Positions 21,715 to 29,124 of a stretch of DNA of 43,187 nt are shown here, piece after piece (the first letter of the stretch is position 1; the number at the start of each line of letters is the position of its first letter). Position numbers and translations under genes: made by a program. The notes beneath the pieces were generated by a model. It was not told the origin of the DNA. It saw only the letters and a program-made list of their open reading frames with translations, and ran no database searches. The stretch spans positions 1-43,187 of the forward strand of contig CAMORM010000005.1 in the NCBI GenBank assembly GCA_946623785.1. The letters run 5' to 3'. The stretch is from an uncultured Verrucomicrobiota bacterium. Its GTDB lineage: Bacteria > Verrucomicrobiota > Kiritimatiellia > RFP12 > UBA1067.

Positions 21715-23736
21715 ATGAACGAGAGCACATTCTTCCAGGACCTTGCGGTACTCATGGCGGTGGCTGGAATCGTCACCGTTGTGTTCTCGCGCCTGAAGTG
21801 GCCGAAGGTGATCGGCTACCTGCTGGCGGGGATACTGATGAGCAAGAACACCTTCGGGGGGAGCTTCCTCGTGAACGAGCAGTCCATCTACACGATAGGG
21901 CAGCTCGGGATAGTGTTCCTCATGCTCACGCTGGGGCTCGAGTTCAGCGCGTCCGACATGAAGCGCTCGCGCCGCGTGGCGTTCCCGACGGCTCTCTTCG
22001 ACACGGTGATGATGGTGTGGCTAGGGTACACTGTGGGGCGAGACATTCTGGGGTGGGGCAACGTGCCCTCGCTGTTCCTGGGCGCCGCGATATGCGACTC
22101 CGCCACGACCCTGCTTGCGAAGACGATCGACGAGATGAAGTGGTCGCACCGTCCGTTCGTGCGCTACATATTCGGCACGACGATCTGCGAGGACATCCTC
22201 TGCGTGGGCGTGATCGCGCTCATAACCGGAGTCGCCCACGGGCGCGGCATGAGCGCGGTGTCCGTTGGGGTGTCGCTTGGCGGGCTCGGGCTTTTCTTCG
22301 CGGGCGTGCTCGTGTTCGGGCTCCTCGCGGTTCCGCGCATCCTCAACTACGCGGCGAAGTCACAGGACGACGAGACTCTTCTGCTCGCGCTGCTCGGCTG
22401 CTGCTTCCTCGTTTCGTGGGTTGCGTTCCGGCTCGAGTACTCGCTTGCGCTTGGCGCGTTCCTGATGGGCGTGCTCGGCGCGTGCTCGGATGTGCGGATG
22501 CGGCTCCACCGGCTCGCGGAGCCGCTGAGGTCGATGTTCTCCGCCGTGTTCTTCGTGACGATCGGGCTTCTCGTGGACCCACTTGCGCTTGCCGCGAACT
22601 GGGGCGCCGTGCTGCTGCTCGCCGGAGTCGTGGTGGGCGGGAAGTTCCTCAACTGCTTCGCGATGTCGATACTCGCGGGGCAGTCGGTGAAGAACGCCGT
22701 GCAGACCGGCATGGGGCTCGCGCAGATAGGGGAGTTCGCGTACATGGTGGCGCTGCTGTACGTCACGGAGACGGGCGACAGCGTGAGCCCGATGTACCAG
22801 ATTGTCGTCGGCGTGTCTCTCGTGACAACGTGCCTCAATCCGGCGATGCTGCGTCTCTCCGACCCGTTCGGGGACTGGTGCGAGCGGCACACGCCCGCGT
22901 TCGTGCGCGGCTGGCTGTCGGCATACTGCAGCTGGCAGGACCGCTTCCGCGAGCGCTTTGCCGCGTCGGGGCTCCGCGAAAGCATCCGCTCCCACCTTGC
23001 GATCATGGGCTCGATAATGGTGCTCGAGGTCGCAGTTGCGATCGGCGCCTCGATGCTGCCGATGCGCGTGTTCAGGATGCTCGGGGAATTCTTCGTGGAG
23101 CACAAGGGCGTGTTCCTCTGCGCGGTCGTGAACCTTTGCTGCGTGATAATGTTCGCCACCTACATGGGGGTGTCGCGCATCCTCGCGAAGGAGGTTGCGG
23201 AGGTCATCACGCGCCATTCGGAGAAGGGCGGGCGCTGGCGTGCCGAGGCCGCGCGCTTCGTCCGCTTCGCCGTGCGCAGCGCGGCGTTCGTGATCGGGTT
23301 CGCGGAGATCCTGATGATCAACGTGAACTGGCTCCCGCAGGAGAAGTCGGTGCGCATAGTCATAGGACTCGTGCTTGCGGCCGTGGCGCTCGTCTTCTGG
23401 AAGCGCATGAGGGAGGCGGGAAGGCACGCGGGCCGCGAGCTCAAGGCGGCGCTGGATTCCGAGCGGCGCGCGCCTTCCGGCGGCGATGCGCCGGCGCTTT
23501 CCGTCCCAGGTGACTTCTACGAGTACCTAACGGTCGCCGCCGGGTCGAACGCGGTGGGGAAGGACATCCGCTCGCTCGACATACGGGCGAAGACGGGCGC
23601 TTCTGTCGTCGGGGTGGAAAGGAACGGCGAGAAGAGCCGCAATCCGGGCCCCACGTGGATTTTCGCGGAGGGGGATGTCGTGGCGGCGATCGGAGAGCCG
23701 GCGCAGCTCGACGCTTTCAGGGAGTTGATGAAATGA
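21715..23736 (+). CDS. KefB-type cation:proton antiporter (CPA2) with RCK_C domain
   Basis: A 673-residue membrane protein. Residues 1-400 are the CPA2 exchanger: WPKVIGYLLAGILM, IYTIGQLGIVFLMLTLGLEFS and the RSMFSAVFFVTIGLLVDP segment. About four more hydrophobic helices follow between residues 430 and 570, which standard KefB lacks. The last 75 residues (FYEYLTVAAGSNAVGKDIRSLDI to GDVVAAIGE) resemble an RCK_C/TrkA_C ligand domain, without an RCK_N Rossmann domain. It probably exports K+ or Na+ in exchange for protons, gated through the C-terminal domain; the ion is not determined. ATG 21715 is two bases after rimO, and its end overlaps the lipoprotein start by four bases. Confidence 0.85.
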   Translation: MNESTFFQDLAVLMAVAGIVTVVFSRLKWPKVIGYLLAGILMSKNTFGGSFLVNEQSIYTIGQLGIVFLMLTLGLEFSASDMKRSRRVAFPTALFDTVMMVWLGYTVGRDILGWGNVPSLFLGAAICDSATTLLAKTIDEMKWSHRPFVRYIFGTTICEDILCVGVIALITGVAHGRGMSAVSVGVSLGGLGLFFAGVLVFGLLAVPRILNYAAKSQDDETLLLALLGCCFLVSWVAFRLEYSLALGAFLMGVLGACSDVRMRLHRLAEPLRSMFSAVFFVTIGLLVDPLALAANWGAVLLLAGVVVGGKFLNCFAMSILAGQSVKNAVQTGMGLAQIGEFAYMVALLYVTETGDSVSPMYQIVVGVSLVTTCLNPAMLRLSDPFGDWCERHTPAFVRGWLSAYCSWQDRFRERFAASGLRESIRSHLAIMGSIMVLEVAVAIGASMLPMRVFRMLGEFFVEHKGVFLCAVVNLCCVIMFATYMGVSRILAKEVAEVITRHSEKGGRWRAEAARFVRFAVRSAAFVIGFAEILMINVNWLPQEKSVRIVIGLVLAAVALVFWKRMREAGRHAGRELKAALDSERRAPSGGDAPALSVPGDFYEYLTVAAGSNAVGKDIRSLDIRAKTGASVVGVERNGEKSRNPGPTWIFAEGDVVAAIGEPAQLDAFRELMK

Positions 23737-24266
23737 GGTTTTCTGCAGTGGCTGCGGCAATGTCCGCGGCAGCGCTCGCGGCGGCTTCGCTCGTGTCGGG
23801 CTGCGTGGTTACGGGAGACGACGCAGTCGGCGTGATGGGGTGGACCGTCGACCCGACGAACAAGGTGACCGTGACGAGGTGGGTGTTCCCTGTCTACCAG
23901 TGGAAGAGGAGCGGACGCAGCGCGAATGCGTCGAAGACGCATGTGCTCGCCGGCATCGGTGGGTGGAGGGTGAACCGCTTCGGCGAACTTGCGGAGACGT
24001 GGCTCCATCCGCTGTGGTACCGCGACTGCCGTTCGATAGAGTCGTCGAGCTCAGACACGATAACGCGCACGACAACGGTGTCCGCGCTTCCGCTTGTCTT
24101 CACGGAGAACGTGAAGACGATGCGCGTGGAGGATCCGTGGGACGCGAGGCCGCTCTCGGACCGGACGTCCGTGAAGGTGCTGCCCGTCTTCAGCTATTCG
24201 CGCATGGACGACGAGCCTGCGGACGTGAAGATCCTGATGGGGCTTTTTGAGTACAAGGTGAAGTGA
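23733..24266 (+). CDS. Lipoprotein of unknown function
   Basis: A 177-residue protein with a type II signal peptide (MRFSAVAAAMSAAALAAASLVSGC, lipobox VSGC, Cys24). The mature part is beta-rich with many aromatic residues (RWVFPVYQW, GIGGWRVNRFGELAETWLHPLWYRD) and repeated short strands ending in LMGLFEYKVK, suggestive of an outer-membrane-associated beta structure. I do not recognise the family. Its ATG overlaps the antiporter stop (ATGA), so it is translated as the last gene of the HTH-EIIA/rimO/antiporter operon. It ends ten bases from the convergent rlmB gene. Confidence 0.7.
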   Translation: MRFSAVAAAMSAAALAAASLVSGCVVTGDDAVGVMGWTVDPTNKVTVTRWVFPVYQWKRSGRSANASKTHVLAGIGGWRVNRFGELAETWLHPLWYRDCRSIESSSSDTITRTTTVSALPLVFTENVKTMRVEDPWDARPLSDRTSVKVLPVFSYSRMDDEPADVKILMGLFEYKVK

Positions 24267-24276
24267 GCGCCGCAAG

Positions 24277-25059
24277 TCAGCCGCGCTGGCGCAGCATTTC
24301 GTAGAGGCACACAGCCGCCGCAACGCCGGCGTTGAGCGACTCGAACCCGCCGGGCATCGGAAGCTCCGCTATGAAGTCGCAGTTCTCGCGCACGAGCCGC
24401 GAGATGCCCGGTCCTTCTGCGCCGACAACGAGGCCGCACCTTCCCTTGAAGTCTATGTCGGTGTACTTCTTGGCGTCCTTCCCCCAGTCGAGCCCGGTGA
24501 ACCACGCGCCGGCGTCCTTGACCGCCTGCATCGCGCGCACTACGTTCACCACGCGCGCCACCTTGAGGTGCTCCGCGGCGCCTGCCGACGCGCGTACGGC
24601 CGCGGGCGTTATGCCCGACGCCCTATCCTCGGGGATTATCACGCCTTTCGCGCCCACGGCGCAGGCGGTGCGGAGGATCGAGCCTACGTTCTGCGGGTCT
24701 TCGAGATGGTCCAGCACCACGACGATCGCGTTTTCGTCTTCCTCGACGTCGCGCACGATTTCGTCGAGCCCGCAATACGGATACGGCGAGACCTTAAGGG
24801 CCACGCCCTGGTGGTGTCCGCCGCGAGTTATCTGGTCGAGGCGCTTGAAGTCCTCGTGGCGGCACACTATCCCGCGCGCCTGCGCCGTCGCGCGGAGCTG
24901 CGCTATCTCGTCCGACTCGCGCTGGTCGAAAGGCGGCAGCACCATTTCGCTCACCGTCCTGCGTCCGGCCCTGAGGCATTCGATCGCGGGATTGCGTCCG
25001 TATATCCACTCTCCGCCGGAGCACTGCTCGCGCGGACCTTTCCTGTGAAAGTCTTTCAT
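24277..25059 (-). CDS. rlmB: 23S rRNA 2'-O-methyltransferase, RlmB/TrmH (SpoU) family
   Basis: A 260-residue SPOUT-class RNA methyltransferase. The N-terminal substrate domain starts WIYGRNPAIECLRAG. The catalytic domain has motif 1 LEDPQNVGSILRTACAVGA, motif 2 VVGAEGPGISRLV and motif 3 PGGFESLNAGVAAAVCLYE, the knot that binds SAM. The two-domain layout fits RlmB (G2251 of 23S rRNA), although other TrmH-type RNA targets are possible. The start is ATG at plus-strand 25057..25059 (MKDFHRKG); a longer in-frame reading would begin inside the promoter. The ATG is seven bases after a TACAAT -10, so the mRNA looks leaderless. Confidence 0.85.
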   Translation of the reverse strand: MKDFHRKGPREQCSGGEWIYGRNPAIECLRAGRRTVSEMVLPPFDQRESDEIAQLRATAQARGIVCRHEDFKRLDQITRGGHHQGVALKVSPYPYCGLDEIVRDVEEDENAIVVVLDHLEDPQNVGSILRTACAVGAKGVIIPEDRASGITPAAVRASAGAAEHLKVARVVNVVRAMQAVKDAGAWFTGLDWGKDAKKYTDIDFKGRCGLVVGAEGPGISRLVRENCDFIAELPMPGGFESLNAGVAAAVCLYEMLRQRG

Positions 25060-25066
25060 GGGCACT

Positions 25067-25087
25067 ATTGTACCGAATCGCGCGCGC
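25067..25087 (-). promoter_or_regulatory. Leaderless promoter of rlmB
   Basis: On the minus strand GCGCGCGATTCGG precedes TACAAT (plus-strand 25067..25072), seven bases before the ATG. It keeps the GG before the -10 but has lost most of the T-tract. Confidence 0.6.
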
Positions 25088-25139
25088 TCGCGCAAGCGGG
25101 CTGCGGGAGATTCTGATGCATTACTCCGTCAGGCTGGTG

Positions 25140-25167
25140 CCCCATATCGTCCCACACTTTGCCCCAC
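25140..25167 (-). promoter_or_regulatory. Upstream, inverted set of MraZ-like boxes
   Basis: On the minus strand TGGGG, TGGGA and TGGGG start 12 then 10 bases apart (plus-strand CCCCA 25162..25166, TCCCA 25150..25154, CCCCA 25140..25144). The 13-mer GTGGGGCAAAGTG occurs here on the minus strand and again in the mraZ promoter on the plus strand. Confidence 0.6.
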
Positions 25168-25341
25168 ATGACGGGTGCATGGCTGGAAACGCGCGATTTT
25201 TTCGGGGTTATTTCGCTGTAATAGCCTGGCTTCATTGTTAGAAAAAAACACCTCCCCCCATGGCGAGGCTGCGACAGAAACAGCGCAGAAGACCGATAAA
25301 CGCCTTTTTTTATTTTTTTTCAACTTTTTTCCGTTTCCCCC

Positions 25342-25388
25342 TTGACGCCGGTGGGGCAAAGTGGTAAAGTTTGGGGCGAAGTGTGGGA
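25342..25388 (+). promoter_or_regulatory. mraZ (dcw) promoter overlapped by MraZ boxes
   Basis: TTGACG at 25342..25347 is 17 bases from TAAAGT at 25365..25370. Across the -10 run boxes TGGGG (25352), TGGTA (25362), TGGGG (25372) and TGGGA (25384), with start-to-start spacing of 10, 10 and 12. MraZ is known to bind TGGGN repeats of period 10 at its own promoter, so autorepression of the cluster is expected. Confidence 0.8.
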
Positions 25389-25424
25389 GAGTTGTAACAA
25401 GCACCCCTGAGTTTTTGAGACTAA

Positions 25425-25922
25425 ATGTCAAGGAATCAGACAGAATCAATCGAAAAGGACAAGATAGCGACTGGTGGACCCACCGGTAGGAGCTATCATG
25501 TCCTTGACGACAAGTATCGTCTTACGATTCCTAGCGGCTGGCGCAGGGCCTGGGGGGATCCAGAGTTCGTCTATGTCTACACGGATCTTACGCGCGACTG
25601 TCTCATCATGGTTCCGCCCGCGGAGATGGACAAGCTGAGGGAGAAGCTGGATTCTGAGTCGATTCTCGATTCGGAGGCGCTTGCGGTGTGGAGCGACTTT
25701 TTCGACTGCACGCAGCAGATCGCGGTAGACAGCGCTGGCCGCGTGCGCATAAACAACGACCTGATGGAGTTCGCGGGGATAAAGTCGAAGGTGACGATGC
25801 GCGGCTCGCTGCGCAACATCGAGATATGGGCGGGCGAGAAGCTGCCCGAGCCACAGCCCGGCAAGAGGCTCGACGTGGGCAAGGCGCGCGAGGCCATGCG
25901 CAAGATCATGGCGATGAAGTGA
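25425..25922 (+). CDS. mraZ: MraZ transcriptional regulator of the division and cell-wall cluster
   Basis: A 165-residue MraZ with two AbrB-like DNA-binding repeats: HVLDDKYRLTIPSGWR (first D-x3-R) and QIAVDSAGRVRINNDL (second). MraZ forms ring oligomers that bind TGGGN repeats and repress the dcw operon. It carries a polar N-terminal extension of about 22 residues before the first repeat, and a C-terminal tail, so it is longer than the typical 143-152. No later start codon fits, so ATG 25425 is used, although its ribosome site is weak. Boxes matching its expected operator overlap the promoter. It leads a tight run of rsmH, ftsL, ftsI and murE. Confidence 0.92.
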   Translation: MSRNQTESIEKDKIATGGPTGRSYHVLDDKYRLTIPSGWRRAWGDPEFVYVYTDLTRDCLIMVPPAEMDKLREKLDSESILDSEALAVWSDFFDCTQQIAVDSAGRVRINNDLMEFAGIKSKVTMRGSLRNIEIWAGEKLPEPQPGKRLDVGKAREAMRKIMAMK

Positions 25923-25942
25923 AGAACGGAGTTTTTGAGGAA

Positions 25943-26914
25943 ATGACCGAAACGCACAAGCCAGTGATGTTGGAAGAGACGGTGGACGCCCTTGACGTCA
26001 GGGCGGGCGGCGTCTATGTAGACGGCACGCTTGGCCGCGCGGGGCACACTCTCGAGATTCTCCGCCGCGGCGGGAAGGTGCTGGGGATCGACAGGGACGG
26101 GCAGGCGCTCGAGGAGTCGGCGCGCCGCGTGAGCGAAGCGGGCTTCAGGGTGTCCGGTTGCGCAGGCGCGCAGGACGGCGAGTGGGACCTCAAGGTCGTC
26201 CACGGGCGGCACGGGGAGCTTAAGGAAACGGTTTTAAAGGAAGGTCTGGGTGACGTTGATGGCATTTTGCTTGATTTGGGTGTTTCGAGTCCTCAGCTCG
26301 ACGAGGCCGCACGCGGGTTCAGCTTCCGGCAGGAAGGTCCCCTTGATATGCGGATGGACAGGTCGCGCGGGGTGACTGCAGGTGATTTGGTGGCATCGCT
26401 GGGCGAGACGGAGCTGGCAAGCCTGCTCCGCGAGTTCGGCGAAGAACCGGCCGCACGGCGCATCGCGAAAGCGATTGTGTCGGAGCGTGGAAAGCGCGCA
26501 ATCTCGACCACGGTTGACCTAGCAGCCGTGATCGAGAGGACGGTGGGGCGGACTGGTCCGCACCATCCGGCCACGCGCGCCTTCCAGGCTCTGCGGATGG
26601 CGGTTAACGGCGAGGCAGACGATTTGCGTTCGGCCCTCGCAGGAGGGTTGGACGTCTTGAAAGCAGGCGGCCGGTTCGTCATCATTACGTTCGAGAGCAT
26701 CACCGACAGGATCGTGAAGCGGTTCTTCGCCGCGCACGCCGGGAGGATGGTGTCTCTCCAGCAGGGAGGAGAGAGGTGGGAGGGCGAGACTCCCAGGGTA
26801 AGGCTGGTGTGGAGACGCGCGGTGACGGCTTCCGAAGGCGAGCTGTCGCGCAACCCGCGCGCAAGAAGCGCCAAGCTAAGGGCGGCAGAGCTACTGGCAG
26901 GAGGTGCGGAATGA
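25943..26914 (+). CDS. rsmH: 16S rRNA (cytosine1402-N4)-methyltransferase
   Basis: A 323-residue RsmH (MraW). It begins HKPVMLEETVDAL, with SAM-binding GTLGRAGHTLEIL, then LLDLGVSSPQLDEAARGFSF and GPLDMRMD, HPATRAFQALRMAVNGE, and FESITDRIVKRFF, all in family order. It methylates C1402 of 16S rRNA. The start ATG 25943 is 20 bases after mraZ with GAGG just upstream. Its stop overlaps the ftsL ATG (ATGA). This is the standard second gene of the dcw cluster. FESITDR differs from the usual SFHSLEDR, the only notable motif change. Confidence 0.94.
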   Translation: MTETHKPVMLEETVDALDVRAGGVYVDGTLGRAGHTLEILRRGGKVLGIDRDGQALEESARRVSEAGFRVSGCAGAQDGEWDLKVVHGRHGELKETVLKEGLGDVDGILLDLGVSSPQLDEAARGFSFRQEGPLDMRMDRSRGVTAGDLVASLGETELASLLREFGEEPAARRIAKAIVSERGKRAISTTVDLAAVIERTVGRTGPHHPATRAFQALRMAVNGEADDLRSALAGGLDVLKAGGRFVIITFESITDRIVKRFFAAHAGRMVSLQQGGERWEGETPRVRLVWRRAVTASEGELSRNPRARSAKLRAAELLAGGAE

Positions 26915-27342
26915 GGCGTAACAGAAGACTCACCAAGCGCTGTTCTTCGCTGTACACTTACACGGCGTGCGCCGCCGGGTTCCTCATGACGCTTCTCGTC
27001 GTGACGATGATCTACTACTTCGTGGACTCGAAGTGCAACCAGCTCTCGCAGTCCATAGGCCGCGAGAAGGCGAGGCTCGCCACGCTCGAGAAGGAGCGCA
27101 AGCGCGAGCAGGCGCGCTGGGAGCAGATGAAGACGCCGGGGCTCGACGAGGCCCTCCGCCGCCACGGGCTTGCGATGGACATCGCCCGTCCCGAGCAGGT
27201 CGTCAGGATATCGGCCGACGGCAAGGTCGTGCCGGGGCAGATTTCAGTGGCAACGATCATGCAGAAGAGGACGGCCGCGGCGCGCGTCGCGGCAGCGAAC
27301 AACAAGCCCAAGCGAACGGGCGCGGCAACGCGAAGGCGTTGA
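26911..27342 (+). CDS. ftsL: FtsL-like division protein
   Basis: A 143-residue bitopic membrane protein: short basic cytoplasmic start (MRRNRRLTKR), one membrane helix at about residues 18-40 (FLMTLLVVTMIYYFV), then a coiled coil (QSIGREKARLATLEKERKR) and a basic C-terminal tail. FtsL sequences diverge strongly, so the call rests on this topology and on the position between rsmH and ftsI. FtsL links FtsQ/FtsB to the FtsWI synthase. The Lys/Arg/Ala-rich tail from about residue 118 is unusual. AGGAGGT precedes the ATG, which overlaps the rsmH stop. Confidence 0.75.
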   Translation: MRRNRRLTKRCSSLYTYTACAAGFLMTLLVVTMIYYFVDSKCNQLSQSIGREKARLATLEKERKREQARWEQMKTPGLDEALRRHGLAMDIARPEQVVRISADGKVVPGQISVATIMQKRTAAARVAAANNKPKRTGAATRRR

Positions 27343-27360
27343 CGGCTGGAGGGACGAACC

Positions 27361-29124
27361 ATGATAGGCATCACCCGCCAGAACGCATTGGGAAGGAGCT
27401 CGAAGCTGTGGTTCGTCGTGGTGCTGATCGCGGCGGCGGCTGTGGTTGTCTGCTGCAAGCTCGTGCGGCTTCACCTGTTCACCGAAGTCCAGGAGCCCAA
27501 GGGGTACAGCCTTTCCAAGGTGATCCCCGCGGCGCGCGGCGCGATCTACGACGCCAACGGGGACAGCTGCCCGCTCGCCGTGTCGATCCCGGTGTGGGAG
27601 TACCGCATAGACCCCAAGGCGATCAACGCGCAGCGCAAGCACACCCCGGAGACGGTGTCCTCCAACGTTGCGGCGGCGCTTAAGCTCCCGTACGACGAGG
27701 TCCTCGCGAAGTTCCTCCGCACCGACTCGCGCTACATCCCGCTCGCCGTGTCGTACGACGACGAGGCACACTCCGTCATCGGCGACCCGAAGCTGGTGTC
27801 CGGCGTCTCGATAGAGGAGCGCCAGGTGCGCCGCTATCCGCAGGGCAGGCGCATGTCCCACGTGGTCGGGTTCGTCAACGCGCTCTCCATAGGCTGCGCC
27901 GGGATCGAGCTTGCGCAGGACAAGACGCTCACCGGAATCCCAGGCACGGTGGAAGGCGTTCGCGACGCCAGGAACAACGAGATATACGACAGGCGCAAGC
28001 TCTCCACCGAGCCGATACCGGGCGCGGACGTCTACCTGACGCTCGACCACAACATCCAGCGCGAGGCCGAGATCGCGATATGCGACCAGGTGTCGCGCCT
28101 CAGCGCGAACGCCGGCTGGGTGATAGTCCAGCGCGTGAAGGACGGTGCGATAGTGGCGATGGCCAGCTGCCCCGACTTCGACCCGATGCACTACAACGAC
28201 CCTGGCGCGGAGAACCGCACGGCCGAGGAGTGCTGGAAGAACCGCGCGGTGTCGTTCAACTACGAGCCCGGGTCGATGATGAAGTCGCTTACGGTGGCCG
28301 CGGCGCTCAACGAGAGGATCGTCACGCCGGACACCGTGTTCGACGCGTACATGGGGAGCTGGGAGTACGCGGGCCGCATTATCCACGACCACCCGACGGG
28401 GAAGCTCACCGTGCGCGAGGCGCTCGTGAAGTCCTCGAACATCGTCACCGCGAAGATCGGTCTACTCCTCACGCCGATGAAGCTCTACACGTACCTCAGG
28501 GCGTTCGGCCTCGGCGGACGCACCGGGATCGACCTCCCGGGCGAGGAGAGCGGAATCCTGAGGAACTGGAAGAACTGGGACAACGTCACCTGCTCGCGCG
28601 TGCCGTTCGGCCAGGGCGTAACGGTGACCGCTATCCAGATGTGCAACGCGTACACCATGATCGCAAACGACGGCGTCCTGCTCAAGCCGTTCGTGATCTC
28701 CAAGATCGTCGACTCGAAGGGCGAGGTCATCCGCAGCCAGGGACGCGAGGTTGTCGGGCGTCCGATCCGCGTGGAGGTCGCGCGCCAGATGCGCGAGATG
28801 CTCTCGGGAGTCACGCGCCGCGGCGGCACGGCCACGCGCGCCCAGGTCAAGGGCTACACCGTTGCCGGCAAGACCGGCACCGCCCAGAAGACGATCAACG
28901 GCAAGGTGTCCTCCACGGACTACTACGCCTCCTTCTGCGGCATGATCCCAGCGTCCCGTCCCGAGTTCGTCATTCTTGTAACCCTCGACGCCCCCGAATT
29001 CAAGGGCCCACACACCGGAGGAAACGCCGCGGCGCCTGTTTTCCAGATAGTCGCCGACTACCTCATGCGCTATTACGAAATCCTTCCGGACGTGCCCGCC
29101 GAATTCGAGGAGCGGAGGAGATGA
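27361..29124 (+). CDS. ftsI: FtsI-type peptidoglycan transpeptidase (class B penicillin-binding protein)
   Basis: A 587-residue class B PBP that crosslinks septal peptidoglycan. A short cytoplasmic start and membrane anchor (about residues 14-36) are followed by the PBP dimerisation domain (PAARGAIYDANG, GFVNALSIGCAGIEL) and the transpeptidase domain with Ser305-x-x-Lys308 (EPGSMMKS), S358-S-N360 and K504-T-G-T. There is no C-terminal PASTA domain. GGAGGG precedes the ATG. Its place in dcw between ftsL and murE supports FtsI over other class B PBPs. Its stop overlaps the murE ATG by four bases. Confidence 0.92.
   Translation: MIGITRQNALGRSSKLWFVVVLIAAAAVVVCCKLVRLHLFTEVQEPKGYSLSKVIPAARGAIYDANGDSCPLAVSIPVWEYRIDPKAINAQRKHTPETVSSNVAAALKLPYDEVLAKFLRTDSRYIPLAVSYDDEAHSVIGDPKLVSGVSIEERQVRRYPQGRRMSHVVGFVNALSIGCAGIELAQDKTLTGIPGTVEGVRDARNNEIYDRRKLSTEPIPGADVYLTLDHNIQREAEIAICDQVSRLSANAGWVIVQRVKDGAIVAMASCPDFDPMHYNDPGAENRTAEECWKNRAVSFNYEPGSMMKSLTVAAALNERIVTPDTVFDAYMGSWEYAGRIIHDHPTGKLTVREALVKSSNIVTAKIGLLLTPMKLYTYLRAFGLGGRTGIDLPGEESGILRNWKNWDNVTCSRVPFGQGVTVTAIQMCNAYTMIANDGVLLKPFVISKIVDSKGEVIRSQGREVVGRPIRVEVARQMREMLSGVTRRGGTATRAQVKGYTVAGKTGTAQKTINGKVSSTDYYASFCGMIPASRPEFVILVTLDAPEFKGPHTGGNAAAPVFQIVADYLMRYYEILPDVPAEFEERRR

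Larger units (their letters stand above)
25060..25424. other. Intergenic control region between rlmB and mraZ
   Basis: These 365 bases separate the divergent rlmB and mraZ genes and hold no supported gene. From left to right they contain the rlmB promoter, an inverted set of TGGGN boxes (25140..25166), an A+T-rich middle with a T-rich tract at 25311..25336, and the mraZ promoter with a second set of boxes (25342..25388). I found no stable hairpin before the T-tract. Confidence 0.7.

Noticed and set aside
24264-24300. Bidirectional terminator between the lipoprotein gene and rlmB
   Set aside because: GCGCC/GGCGC can pair only across a 16-base loop and no T-run follows on either strand.
25311-25336. 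Intrinsic terminator at the T-rich tract before mraZ
   Set aside because: Only a weak 5-bp stem with a long loop lies upstream, and no plus-strand transcript is known to need terminating there.
25129-25449. 106-codon open frame on the minus strand in the mraZ control region
   Set aside because: It crosses the mraZ promoter, operators and start codon, lacks a ribosome site, and encodes a low-complexity Lys-rich sequence.
28080-29120. Possible in-frame N-terminal extension of murE through ftsI
   Set aside because: This frame overlaps the transpeptidase domain of ftsI, is Arg/Pro-rich, and shows no MurE domain 1 signature.
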